Part shown: one piece after another, positions 32,393 to 41,967 of the stretch
Layout: every line of letters begins with the position of its first letter
How positions within the stretch are numbered: position 1 is the first letter of the stretch
Source of the DNA: a virus
Length of the DNA stretch: 62,857 bases
IMG/VR virus record: IMGVR_UViG_3300025009_000105
Location: 1 to 62,857 of that record
Direction: 5' to 3' (one strand)
Made by a program: the position numbers and the translations under genes
The notes under the pieces: model-generated
Seen by the model: only the letters and a program-made list of their open reading frames with translations
Told to the model about the DNA's origin: nothing
The model's database searches: none

Positions 32393-32688
32393 GAGAGATC
32401 ATCCACACGGACGAGAAGGGACGCAAGTACAAAGTCCTTCTTGATGGAAGCATGGGTGACGAACTATCCATTGTTGTTGGACCACCGGAAGGCGTGGTGG
32501 ACGAAATGGGACTGCCTGAACCATTTGCAACCCGCCTGCACAACGCCCTGTGCGACCGAGGCATTTTCACGTTCAAAGATATATCCTCGAACCAACGCGC
32601 CGCACTTGGCGCATTGCAAGAGGCGTTGAATACCGACATTCAGAAATTGGCGGAAGCCTATTTGAACTATGAAAAAGAAACCATCTAG
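32389..32688 (+). CDS. Small head-tail or tail protein
   Basis: Encodes 99 aa. N-terminal REIIHTDEKGRKYKVLLDG is strand-forming. RGIFTFKDISSNQRAALGALQEALNTDIQKL resembles helix-hairpin-helix-like segments. ATGA overlap with the previous gene. Short adaptor in the tail module. Confidence 0.55.
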   Translation: MREIIHTDEKGRKYKVLLDGSMGDELSIVVGPPEGVVDEMGLPEPFATRLHNALCDRGIFTFKDISSNQRAALGALQEALNTDIQKLAEAYLNYEKETI

Positions 32689-32697
32689 GAGGTTCCC

Positions 32698-34203
32698 ATG
32701 ACTGATCTAAAACAACTCCAGGCGATAAATCAAAGATGCTGGTATGTCGAGGGGGGTGTACATCCCTCACGCGCACCACAATTCCTGGCGCTTGGCAAAT
32801 TCTCCGATGACCCCGCAATCACCATCGGAGAGGAAACGAAGGTCTCTGCACCCGATCCGAACAACTTCGGTCGGGACATCTCCATCGGATCCATGCCCGG
32901 GGAATCGGAGCGCGCCACGCTTGCCATCGGCATCCGTTCCACAGCGCAGAAGTCGATCCTGTTGGATTGGAAAAACAAGCGTTGCCGCGTGGACATCTAT
33001 GCCCTCAGCGGTAAATGCGGAAATCCACAGGACTTCACCGAAGGCGGAGAGAAGTGGGTGTACTTCCCGGACGGCAAGATCTCCGGGCACGCCTACGAGA
33101 ACTTCGGTGCCTACGGTCTGGATGAGAACAACCCGACCAACGAAGCCGTGCCCATGACCGCAGAGGACTACTACGAGTTCCTGTACATGCGGCAGGATCA
33201 GATGGGGAGTTCCGTCACAACCCGGCTTATCTACACCGTGGATACCTATGCCGGAGACCTGTGTGAGAATTGCCCGGATCAATGCTCACGCGTCCTGATG
33301 ACCATGGCGGGTTTGGGCGCCACGCCTGGTACGCAACCCACCCTGTTGTATTCGGACGATGCCGGAGAGTCCTTCTCCTCACAATCCATCGACACGCTGC
33401 ACTCGAATGAGGACATCGTGGACGGTCTGGTGATCGGGAACTACTTCATCATCGTCTCCCACACCGCCAACGAACTTCACTGGACGAGTGCCATGGAGTT
33501 GTTCGAGGACGCCTCGAATGACTGGAACCAAGTGGCGTCCGGGTTCGTGGCTGCGAAGGCGCCCAATGCCATCACCGCTGCTGACATCCGCCATATCTGG
33601 ATCGCCGCGGACGGCGGGTATGTGTACTTCTCCGAGAACTTCAAGGTCGATGTGGAAGTACAGGAAGCCGGTATTGCCACCACGCAGAACCTCAATGCCA
33701 TCCACGCCTACGACACGCAGAATGTGCTTGCGGTCGGCAACTCCAACGCTGTCATTTACACCAGTAATGGTGGAAGCGTTTGGGAGAGCGTGACTGGTCC
33801 TGCCATCGGTGTCAACCTCGGCGCGTGCTGGATGTGGGATGCGAAGGTCTGGTTGGTTGGTGAGGGTGCTGGCGGAACAGGCAAACTCTGGCTGACCGTC
33901 AACTCCGGCGCAACCTGGACACAGATCGGTCTGCCTGCCACCTATAACCGCATCTACAAGATCGTGTTCATCTCCGAAGCGGAAGGTTATCTGCTTGCGG
34001 CTGATGGTTCACAGACCTATGTCCTGCGCACCATCACCGGTGGCAACGAATGGGTGGTCCTGCCCCAAGGCAAGAAAGGCACGCCCATCGACAACACTTA
34101 CCTGACCGATGTTGCGGTCTGCTCCAAGTACGCCAACACCGCTTACGCTGCGGGTCTGGCGTCCAACGGCACCGCAGGCATTGCGCTCAAGATGGTCGGG
34201 TAG
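32698..34203 (+). CDS. Major tail protein with Asp-box propeller domain
   Basis: Encodes 501 aa. N-terminal about 180 residues look like a tail-tube protein. From about 210 to 480 the sequence shows repeated Asp-box-like turns: LYSDDAGESFSS (about 216), VIYTSNGGSVWESV (about 352), LWLTVNSGATWTQIG (about 398) and RTITGGNEW (about 444), the pattern of sialidase/BNR beta-propellers. RBS AGGAGG lies 8 nt upstream. A tube subunit carrying a surface propeller would display a binding domain on every tail ring. Confidence 0.65.
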   Translation: MTDLKQLQAINQRCWYVEGGVHPSRAPQFLALGKFSDDPAITIGEETKVSAPDPNNFGRDISIGSMPGESERATLAIGIRSTAQKSILLDWKNKRCRVDIYALSGKCGNPQDFTEGGEKWVYFPDGKISGHAYENFGAYGLDENNPTNEAVPMTAEDYYEFLYMRQDQMGSSVTTRLIYTVDTYAGDLCENCPDQCSRVLMTMAGLGATPGTQPTLLYSDDAGESFSSQSIDTLHSNEDIVDGLVIGNYFIIVSHTANELHWTSAMELFEDASNDWNQVASGFVAAKAPNAITAADIRHIWIAADGGYVYFSENFKVDVEVQEAGIATTQNLNAIHAYDTQNVLAVGNSNAVIYTSNGGSVWESVTGPAIGVNLGACWMWDAKVWLVGEGAGGTGKLWLTVNSGATWTQIGLPATYNRIYKIVFISEAEGYLLAADGSQTYVLRTITGGNEWVVLPQGKKGTPIDNTYLTDVAVCSKYANTAYAAGLASNGTAGIALKMVG

Positions 34204-34232
34204 GATAGACGAACCGGAAGCAAAGAGGAAGC

Positions 34233-34790
34233 ATGTCAAAAGTAACCGATAGCGATAAAACGATTGCGAAAGCAATCGACGTTGCGAAGGGAGAGGCGGA
34301 TGATAACCTCGTCCGCCTCTCCACGGGCGTTGTGCTGAAGGTCAAGCAGGCAAACCCCAACGTCCTGATCCGCATAATGACGTCCCAACGGCGTCCCGTT
34401 CCCCCGGTCTATTTCAACAAGGTCATGGGGCGTGAGATGGAAAACCCCGACGACCCCGATTACGTCTCCCGCGTCAAGGCGTGGCAGATGGACTACAACA
34501 ATGGGATGCTGAACGCACTCATTGGATTGGGCACGGAACTGGTCTCCAAGCCGAAGGGAATGCCCGGACCGGACGACGATGCGTGGATCAGGGACTACGA
34601 AGCCCTTGGTCTGCCTTCCATGAAGGACAGCCCTGCGTGGCGCTACATGACCTGGGTCTTGTTCAAGGCTGCGGTGATCGATGCCGACACAGCCGCCATT
34701 GGAGATGCAGTCAAGAAACTTTCGGGCGTCAAGGAGGAGGATGTCAAGTCCGCCGAGACGTTTCCTGGGAGTGACAAAGCGGGTCGGTGA
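34233..34790 (+). CDS. Tail assembly chaperone (gpG-like)
   Basis: Encodes 185 aa. Charged, helical protein upstream of the tape measure. QANPNVLIRIMTSQRRPVPPVYFNKVMGREMENPDDPDY followed by a C-terminal about 50-residue acidic tail resembles gpG-type tail chaperones. It ends in TGA at 34788 while the following frame is open, as in gpG/gpGT pairs. Confidence 0.65.
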   Translation: MSKVTDSDKTIAKAIDVAKGEADDNLVRLSTGVVLKVKQANPNVLIRIMTSQRRPVPPVYFNKVMGREMENPDDPDYVSRVKAWQMDYNNGMLNALIGLGTELVSKPKGMPGPDDDAWIRDYEALGLPSMKDSPAWRYMTWVLFKAAVIDADTAAIGDAVKKLSGVKEEDVKSAETFPGSDKAGR

Positions 34791-35067
34791 AGTGCAGGAA
34801 AACATCACGCGCGTTGAACTGGATAACGCGGTGAGCGCAGGTATTTACTGGCAGAGACTCGGAGAAGGTTTCGTTCCCATTTATGAGGAACAACTTTCCA
34901 GACTGGAGCGCAATATCAGCATGGAGGCGTGGTATCGCATGGAACCCATGGAGCGCGCCATGGTGATCGCCGTGCGGCGTATTGAGAACGCCTCCAAAGG
35001 GCACCAGTCCGAGGCTGAAAGCGCAGCCATCAAGAGGCAGACTGCCATGAGAGGAAAACGCCATTAA
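34771..35067 (+). CDS. gpT-like frame of the tail chaperone
   Basis: Open frame shifted relative to the gpG-like gene, encoding about 98 aa after the overlap (TKRVGEVQENITRVELDNAVSAG). Probably expressed as a gpGT fusion by frameshifting near 34760-34790 (a change to the +1 frame; GTTTCCTGGGAG lies there). GTG 34771 could be an independent start, though SD support is poor. Overlaps the tape-measure start (TAATG). Confidence 0.55.
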   Translation: MTKRVGEVQENITRVELDNAVSAGIYWQRLGEGFVPIYEEQLSRLERNISMEAWYRMEPMERAMVIAVRRIENASKGHQSEAESAAIKRQTAMRGKRH

Positions 35068-37781
35068 TGGAACAGGTCGGTGTTGAGGCCGTACTTAAAG
35101 GACTCGAATCTTTCCTGGGGGGCATGGGGAAGATGGACAAGAGTATCCGCGACCTTATCCCAGGGAACTCCCTGTTGGAGAAGGCGTTCCTTTCGGTTGG
35201 AGACACGATTTCTAAATTTGCCAGTAGCGCGGTACGAACACTGGAATATGCCCTTGGTCAATTATTGGCAGATGCCATTAAGAAGGTCATCAGTTTTATA
35301 GGCGACCTTATAAAAGATGTTATCGACGCAGGGGATGAGTTTTCGCGCCTCCAGATACGTTTGCAACGCCTGAACTTCAACGCACTCACCGAATCCGGCA
35401 TGGAATACAACGAAGCCATGAAGGAGGCAACCAGACTTACAAAAGAGCAACTCGACTGGACGATACGCCTTGGCGCAAAGACTCCTTACGACGCCAAGGA
35501 TATTGCCAACATCTACACCCTTGCGCTCGGTTATGGCTTTACAGCCGACGAAGCGAAGGGATTGACAGAAGCAGTTATCGACTTTGCGTCCGGCATGGGC
35601 TTGACCAACGTGGAATTGGAGCGAGTGGTCATCAACTTCGGTCAGTTGCGGCAGCAGGGGAAGTTGAACGGGCAGGACTTGCGCGACCTGGCGCGCGGCG
35701 CGTTTGTTCCTATTAATAAAATTCTGGCAATCACAGCAGAAAAACTCGGTCTGACAACCGAGGAGTTCAACAAACTCAAGGCTGCTGGGAAATTGTCCGC
35801 CGATCAGGTGGACGTATTCATCCAATCCTTTGAGGAATTTGTTGGAATAAACTTCAAGGGCGCGGCGGAAGCATTAGGAACCGTGTTCAGCGTGGCGGCA
35901 GAGAACGTGCGCGGCATGATCCGCGACATGCTTGCTTCCTACGTTGTGTTTCCCGTATTTATGCAACTCGGCGGTTGGATACAGGGAATCGTGGACGCTA
36001 TTGCCGACAGCGATACGCGCTGGAATAAACTTGTTGGCGCCTTACAGGTTATTGGTCAGACAATCACTCTCATTGTCGATGATCTGCTCGAAATGGTTCC
36101 GTCCACAGAAACAATAGCAGACAAGATCGTTGATGCTGTTCAAAAGATTTCGGCGTGGTTTTTCAAGAACCACGATGTTGTCGTTGAGTGGGTTAGGAAC
36201 GCGGTCAAGTGGTTCAAAAAATCCTTTTTACCAACGCTCCAAAAGGTATGGAAATTTATATTTGGAGATAAGAAAGAAGGGGAGAAAGGCGCTCTCGCTG
36301 GCTTTTTTGATTTTATCGAGAGGGTCGCTCCAGGCGTAGAACAAATGATTAAGTGGATAGTAGATCAACTCACCACCTTCTCAAATTGGGTTACAGAGAA
36401 CAAACCGTTGATTGATGAGTTCTTCTCCACACTTGGAGAGATCGTCTCTGATGTTCTGGAGGGATTGTTCGGAGAAACCCCAGGGGAAGGCGAGGGTTTC
36501 CTGGGAACTCTCAAGACAATCATGCAATGGGTAATTGACAACAAGGATGGAATTGCCGAGTTTATCGAGAACTTTGTTCGCCTCGCCGTTGTCTGGGAGA
36601 TAGTCAAGACTGTGGGGGGAGTTGTTATTGGTATTCTTCTCATACTTGTCGGAGTGATACTCTCCATCATTGGCGTTTTTACAATGTTGGGACCCGGAGC
36701 GGTAATTGGCCTTGCCTTGTTGCTTGCGGCAGTAGCCGGAAGTTTGCTTAGCGTTGACGAAAAAATCGACGAGTGGGGTGCTGGAGTTATAGACAAATTT
36801 AAGGGGTGGTGGGACAAAACCGTAATTGATGTCGGTAATTGGGCAACCGAGATCAACGAAAAATTTGAGATATGGAAAAGCGATAACGCCACCAAGATAA
36901 AAGCGTGGGCAGATGAATTTAACGAAAACTTCAAAAAGGGTCTTGAGGAATCCGGCAATCCTGTGGACGCGTGGGCCGCCGAGACATTAACATCTATTCA
37001 GAAATGGGCGGATGAAACTAAAATCAAGATGGGAGAGGCGTCCACAAACATCGACGGTAGTGTAAAGGAATGGACATCCACTACGCTTACCGACATACAA
37101 ACGTGGTTTGACGAAACCCAAAAGAAGGGAGAAACATGGTCCACTGAGTTTGACGGAACCATCAAAACGTGGGCTTCTACGACCATCGCAGACATTCGCG
37201 CCTGGGGTACGGATGCCGGTGTGGAGGTGGACAATGCCATTGCCGGATTTATAACAAAACTTCGTTCTTGGGGAGCCGATGCTGGCGTTGCCATCGATGA
37301 AAGTTTCGCAGACCTGCTTGGTAAATTCAGCACCATCTGGGAACAAATCAGAACTACTGTTACTCAAATACCGATATGGTTTGAGATTGGAGCAGATATG
37401 CTTCAGGGAATAATAGACGGCGTTGTGTCAAAAGGAAGCGAGTTAATTACGACGGTTGTCACTCTTGCGGTCGATGCCTATAACGCGCTCACCGCTGCAC
37501 TTCAGACCGGCTCCCCGTCCAAGTTGTTCATGGAAGTTGGCTATTCCATTGACGAAGGACTAATCGCAGGTATCACCGGCATGGCAAAGGATGTAGGAAG
37601 CGCAATGGGTAGTGTGATGGGACAGGTGACTGCACCCGCAATGGCTGCCACCGCATCCCCGGGCAGGTCGATCTCGAACAGTTACCAGAACACCCGGAAC
37701 TACAACCTGAACATTACATCCGGTGCGAACTCGGAGGACATCATCTCCGACTATAATATGCTGGAAAGCCTGGCAGGATAA
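35067..37781 (+). CDS. Tape measure protein
   Basis: Encodes 904 aa, setting a tail of about 130 nm if 0.15 nm per residue holds. The N-terminal about 300 aa has tape-measure features (LARGAFVPINKILAITAEKLG). A central hydrophobic part (VVIGILLILVGVILSIIGVF) could cross membrane. Three degenerate Trp-containing repeats lie about 640-730 (WAAETLTSIQKWADET, WTSTTLTDIQTWFDET, WASTTIADIRAWGTDA), about 39 residues apart. Confidence 0.8.
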   Translation: MEQVGVEAVLKGLESFLGGMGKMDKSIRDLIPGNSLLEKAFLSVGDTISKFASSAVRTLEYALGQLLADAIKKVISFIGDLIKDVIDAGDEFSRLQIRLQRLNFNALTESGMEYNEAMKEATRLTKEQLDWTIRLGAKTPYDAKDIANIYTLALGYGFTADEAKGLTEAVIDFASGMGLTNVELERVVINFGQLRQQGKLNGQDLRDLARGAFVPINKILAITAEKLGLTTEEFNKLKAAGKLSADQVDVFIQSFEEFVGINFKGAAEALGTVFSVAAENVRGMIRDMLASYVVFPVFMQLGGWIQGIVDAIADSDTRWNKLVGALQVIGQTITLIVDDLLEMVPSTETIADKIVDAVQKISAWFFKNHDVVVEWVRNAVKWFKKSFLPTLQKVWKFIFGDKKEGEKGALAGFFDFIERVAPGVEQMIKWIVDQLTTFSNWVTENKPLIDEFFSTLGEIVSDVLEGLFGETPGEGEGFLGTLKTIMQWVIDNKDGIAEFIENFVRLAVVWEIVKTVGGVVIGILLILVGVILSIIGVFTMLGPGAVIGLALLLAAVAGSLLSVDEKIDEWGAGVIDKFKGWWDKTVIDVGNWATEINEKFEIWKSDNATKIKAWADEFNENFKKGLEESGNPVDAWAAETLTSIQKWADETKIKMGEASTNIDGSVKEWTSTTLTDIQTWFDETQKKGETWSTEFDGTIKTWASTTIADIRAWGTDAGVEVDNAIAGFITKLRSWGADAGVAIDESFADLLGKFSTIWEQIRTTVTQIPIWFEIGADMLQGIIDGVVSKGSELITTVVTLAVDAYNALTAALQTGSPSKLFMEVGYSIDEGLIAGITGMAKDVGSAMGSVMGQVTAPAMAATASPGRSISNSYQNTRNYNLNITSGANSEDIISDYNMLESLAG

Positions 37782-37782
37782 G

Positions 37783-40236
37783 ATGGCGACACTTCGGATT
37801 TGCGTTCCTGACGCTACCACGAACTACATTGAGAACCCCGCCTTCCGCTACGCAACAACCGGATGGACTGCGGTGGGATCCGCTTTGACGCGTGTCCTAA
37901 CCGAAGCCCGGTGGAATGTGGCATCCTGTCGGGTGGTGACGAACGGCTCGGCGTTGTACGAGGGTTTGTATTATCGGGTGAGCAGGTTATCTGGCATCAG
38001 CGAACCGGTCTCTGCAAGCGTGTACGTGCGGGGAAGCGGGACGGTGAGATTGCGCCTGATCGACAACCCATCCGGGCAGCAATGGACAAGCAAGGCAAAA
38101 AGACTGCGCACAGATCGTTGGTTGCGCCTGACCGTTACAGGGCGTTCCACGGGCTCGGATGACATGCGCCTGTATGTCGAGACAGACAAGACTGCGCAGG
38201 CCGTCACGTTCTATGTGGACGGCGCGCAGATGGAACGACACCCCTACTCCACGACCTACTGTGACGGAGACCAGGAGGATTGTATGTGGGCGGGAACCAG
38301 TCACGCCAGTCAGTCCAGTCGAACTGGTTTCACACGGGCAGGTGGACGCTGGGTGAGTATTGCGGGATGTGAACGGGACGACCCGGATATTTACTTGACG
38401 GTGATTGGCGGGATGGGCGTGGCTCCCATTCGGAACAACACGCAGTCCTACGCCAACGCTCCGGGCTCCTACCACCAGAACTCAAAGACACTGGACAGGG
38501 TGGTGACGCTTTCATTCAATGTCAAGGCTGCCGATACGAGGCGGAAAACGCTCGAGGCATCCCTAAAGAAACTGCACCAACTCCGGCAGAAACTATTCGA
38601 TGTCATCAAGCCGGACCGCACCCCGGGAAGTCAGGAGTTCCTGATTGAATATCAGGACGGCGCCTACCCCATGTATTTCAAGGCTGTCTATGACGGCGGG
38701 ATGGAAGGCGAATGGGACATTCGTAACCAGTGGATCAACTCATTCCCCGTGCGCCTTCTGGTGGTCTCCCCATACTTCACAGAGGACACACAAGAAGCTG
38801 CGCAGTTGGGCATCCGGGACGAAGCCACGGTCAATTACATCATGCAGCGTTTTGATGGACAGTGGAGCGAGATGAACGGCGGAATGAACGCGGAAGTGCT
38901 GGATATGGCAATCGGCAGCCAGGGCGAAATCATTGCGGTCGGCAACTTCATCCTGGCGAACAATAAGGTGACAGCCATTGACCCGCAGATATTCGCCAAC
39001 TACGTTTGTTATTGGGACGGCAGGCAGTGGCGAGGCTACGGTACTGGCGCGGACGGCATCATCAACGCAGTGGCAGTGGCGCCCAACGGAGACGTGATCG
39101 TCACAGGCAACTTCACGAACATTGGAGGCGCGGCAGCCAACCGGATAGCCAGATGGGTGAAAGCCACTTCCACATGGACCGCACTCGGCGCTGGACTTAC
39201 CGGAGGCGCAGGCTTCGATGTGGCAGTTGCGCCTAATGGAGACGTGTATGTAGTCGGCGCGTTCACTCACGCAGGCGGACAACTCATGCACTACTGCGCC
39301 AGGTACGACGGTGCGTGGCACTCGCTAAGTTCGCAACCAGGTCTGAATAATTACGTCTATGCAATAGCAATCTCAACAGACGGCTCTTATGTCTATCTCG
39401 GAGGTGATTTCACGGACGAGTGGGGAGACCCGGCAACTTTGGATATTCAAAAGATCGTTGGGTACGAAGTATCTGGAAACTCATTCTTTGAACTTGGCGA
39501 CGGCTTTGACAACACGGTTCTTGATCTTGTGTATGCTCCCTCTGGAAGGCTATATGCCTGTGGAGAGTTCACGCTGGCTCCTGCAACATCAGATCAACTT
39601 CGATATATGGCGTATTGGAACGGTGCGCAATGGGCCGAAATAGGCGGAGGCGCAGATAACACTGTAAGATGTTTGAGCGTATCTAAATCGGGCTACATTC
39701 TTGCTTGTGGCGATTTCACTACGCTCGGAAATGTGAACTCGAAATACGTCGGATATTGGAACGGGTCGTCGTGGGTTAATCTTGACGTGGCGATTAACGC
39801 CCCGGTGTACGCCATAATGTTTGACCAATATGATAATATTTTTACGGGATCTGGAGTTGTTACAGAGTTCGCATCCATTACCCCTGTTAATAACATTGGA
39901 ACGGCGGAAACCAATCCAATCCTTTACTTGATAGGACCCGGAACATTGCGGTGGGTCGAAAATCAAGTAGCGCAGAAACGCGTTTATGGAGACGTTGAAA
40001 TTCTTGAGGATGAGGAGGTGATTTTAGATTTTGCAACGGGGAAAATAACAAGCACCGTGCGCGGAGATTTAACCTATACAATTCTTTCCGGCTCGGATAT
40101 TAGCGCCTGGAAACTGCTTCCTGGAAACAATGATATTGCCGTTTTATTTATAGAGGATGTTGGCGCCAGTGCATACATGTACTATGTGCCCCGCCACTGG
40201 AGCGCAGACGCAACCCAACGCGGAGACTCGTTGTAA
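37783..40236 (+). CDS. Dit-like distal tail protein with CBM and inserted propeller
   Basis: Encodes 817 aa. Residues about 1-150: jelly-roll-type carbohydrate-binding domain (PAFRYATTGWTAVGSA, YVRGSGTVRLRLIDN). About 250-370: Dit core (AYDSL-like segments, KTLEASLKKLHQLRQKLFDVI and YPMYFKAVYDGG). About 390-700: beta-propeller with NFTNIGGAAANRIARW, AVAPNGDVYVVGAFTHAGG and similar blades. About 700-817: Dit-type C-terminus (VILDFATGKITSTVRGDLTY). The start MATLRIC follows the tape-measure stop. Confidence 0.7.
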   Translation: MATLRICVPDATTNYIENPAFRYATTGWTAVGSALTRVLTEARWNVASCRVVTNGSALYEGLYYRVSRLSGISEPVSASVYVRGSGTVRLRLIDNPSGQQWTSKAKRLRTDRWLRLTVTGRSTGSDDMRLYVETDKTAQAVTFYVDGAQMERHPYSTTYCDGDQEDCMWAGTSHASQSSRTGFTRAGGRWVSIAGCERDDPDIYLTVIGGMGVAPIRNNTQSYANAPGSYHQNSKTLDRVVTLSFNVKAADTRRKTLEASLKKLHQLRQKLFDVIKPDRTPGSQEFLIEYQDGAYPMYFKAVYDGGMEGEWDIRNQWINSFPVRLLVVSPYFTEDTQEAAQLGIRDEATVNYIMQRFDGQWSEMNGGMNAEVLDMAIGSQGEIIAVGNFILANNKVTAIDPQIFANYVCYWDGRQWRGYGTGADGIINAVAVAPNGDVIVTGNFTNIGGAAANRIARWVKATSTWTALGAGLTGGAGFDVAVAPNGDVYVVGAFTHAGGQLMHYCARYDGAWHSLSSQPGLNNYVYAIAISTDGSYVYLGGDFTDEWGDPATLDIQKIVGYEVSGNSFFELGDGFDNTVLDLVYAPSGRLYACGEFTLAPATSDQLRYMAYWNGAQWAEIGGGADNTVRCLSVSKSGYILACGDFTTLGNVNSKYVGYWNGSSWVNLDVAINAPVYAIMFDQYDNIFTGSGVVTEFASITPVNNIGTAETNPILYLIGPGTLRWVENQVAQKRVYGDVEILEDEEVILDFATGKITSTVRGDLTYTILSGSDISAWKLLPGNNDIAVLFIEDVGASAYMYYVPRHWSADATQRGDSL

Positions 40237-41519
40237 TGCCATCAACATACCAACTTTGGCTGACAGACGACGTGGGCACGCGTCTGTTGGAATTAAAAAA
40301 CTATGCCTTTATATCCTATTCTCGCTCCCTGCTTGGACTTGGAACATTCAACATCGGTATCCCCTATAAGCAGTTTGTTACAGAGATTTCGCCATATTTC
40401 GAGGTTGACAGACGCGTAGAGGTGTGGAGATCGCCGGATATAGGCTACCCGTTGCGCAGGGAAAATGTATATCTTCTTAGAAAGCCACGTATTTACACAA
40501 GAGAATCGGACAGTGTGCAAATCCTTGAACTGTTTGGGCGCAGCCCCATTGATCTTTTGCGCAGAAGGGTAATCATTCAGGCTGCGGGTTCAATATACAC
40601 AACCAAAACCGGCACTATTGACGATATTATGAAGCAAATTGTTCGGGAGCAAATGTTATACAACGATGCGTTGGACGAAAACGGAGCAGTTGATAACACG
40701 CGGGCGTATCCGCAAACTGGTTTTTTTGTTCAGGAGAATTTATCTTTGGGGCCGTCTGTTAGCGTAGAATACGCAGACAGAAACGTGTTGGACGTTCTTA
40801 ACGAATTAAGGGATATGAGTTTTCAAAAAACGAAGGAAGATAGCGCAAATATCCGCATTGGATTTGATGTAACACCAAGCGAACAGGACGCGGCTCTGCG
40901 TTTTATTCTGGAGGAAGATTACGACATTATCCTGGACGAGGACGGCATTTTACTAGAAGCGGAAGATAGTGCTGCCGTCTATTCAAAAAACGGATTTCGC
41001 TTTATCACTTATGCAAACCTGTATGGATTGGACAGGACCAAAGGAACAGTGTTTTCTGTCGAAAACAACAATCTGCGCGCTCCATTCTATTCCAAGGATC
41101 ATCTCGAAGAAGTGAATACTGTTATCGTCAAGGGACTTGGGCGCGGTGACAGTCGTTCTGTCAGTATTGTTCAGGATCAAGAGCGTGTGTATTCAAGCCG
41201 CTGGAACCGTTGTGAGAGTTTTTTGGATGCCGGTAACGAACCGGATGCGTCAAATTTGGACGATCTGGGCAAATCCGCGCTGTGGGATGGAGAGCCGATT
41301 GAGCAAGTCACGGCTGTTTTTTTAAGCGTTCCGCAAAGTCAAGATTCTCCAAGTTCTTTGTATGGTATTGATTGGGATTTGGGGGATTTGCTCCCGGTAG
41401 AATATGCAGGAAAAAGGTTTGATTGTGAGGTGGTAATTGTATATGTTTCAATCAACGATAGAGGTCAGGAAAATATAACCGGAAGGAATGAGGTCGATAA
41501 TTCTGGAGAGCAAACGTGA
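40236..41519 (+). CDS. Tail-associated (Tal/Gp37-like) protein
   Basis: Encodes 427 aa. LAD-type N-terminal DDVGTRLLELKNYAFISYSRSLLG and RENVYLLRKPRIYTRE match siphovirus tail proteins of the ReqiPepy6 Gp37 type. A central portion with long strand-rich segments (VSVEYADRNVLDVLNELRDMSF) and an acidic C-terminus follow. TAATG overlap with the Dit-like gene. Confidence 0.65.
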   Translation: MPSTYQLWLTDDVGTRLLELKNYAFISYSRSLLGLGTFNIGIPYKQFVTEISPYFEVDRRVEVWRSPDIGYPLRRENVYLLRKPRIYTRESDSVQILELFGRSPIDLLRRRVIIQAAGSIYTTKTGTIDDIMKQIVREQMLYNDALDENGAVDNTRAYPQTGFFVQENLSLGPSVSVEYADRNVLDVLNELRDMSFQKTKEDSANIRIGFDVTPSEQDAALRFILEEDYDIILDEDGILLEAEDSAAVYSKNGFRFITYANLYGLDRTKGTVFSVENNNLRAPFYSKDHLEEVNTVIVKGLGRGDSRSVSIVQDQERVYSSRWNRCESFLDAGNEPDASNLDDLGKSALWDGEPIEQVTAVFLSVPQSQDSPSSLYGIDWDLGDLLPVEYAGKRFDCEVVIVYVSINDRGQENITGRNEVDNSGEQT

Positions 41520-41944
41520 GTCAATTTAATCAAGATGACCCCCAACTGCGCATCATAAGGGAACTTGCGAAAATCAAAGCAGATATACGCAGGTCTGATT
41601 CTGTACAATCTCCCTATGATGTGGCAAACGAAAATACACCGGATCAGATTACGATTAACCCAAACGATTATGACCCCGGGAACTATTCTGTTTTACGCCT
41701 CTCAACGGACGCGGCAAGAAACATTACGGGAATTTCTGGAGGCGTCAAGGGACGTTCGCTTCATATTATAAACGTAGGCACATTCACAATTACGCTCATA
41801 TACAATTCTGCTTTGTCAGTGGCGGCAAACAGGTTTTACATAAGCACCGCCAGTAATTACGCTTTGGCAACCAACAAGATAGTGGATTTATATTATGACA
41901 GTACGATTGCAATGTGGCGAATTATTGCTCCAGGGTCATCGTGA
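41516..41944 (+). CDS. Small tail/fibre protein
   Basis: Encodes 142 aa from GTG 41516 (GTGA overlap with the previous gene). N-terminal coiled-coil-like helix (DDPQLRIIRELAKIKADIRR), then beta segments (SLHIINVGTFTITLIYNSALS, IWWYDS-like end). Fits a fibre/baseplate adaptor. No family is assigned. Confidence 0.5.
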   Translation: MSQFNQDDPQLRIIRELAKIKADIRRSDSVQSPYDVANENTPDQITINPNDYDPGNYSVLRLSTDAARNITGISGGVKGRSLHIINVGTFTITLIYNSALSVAANRFYISTASNYALATNKIVDLYYDSTIAMWRIIAPGSS

Positions 41945-41950
41945 TATAAT
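41942..41950 (+). promoter_or_regulatory. Extended -10 promoter of fibre genes
   Basis: TGATATAAT overlaps the end of the previous gene and lies about 18 nt before the fibre gene start (GAGGAAAAT upstream of ATG 41968). Suggests separate expression of the fibre/endolysin block. Confidence 0.5.
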
Positions 41951-41967
41951 GATGTTGTGAGGAAAAT

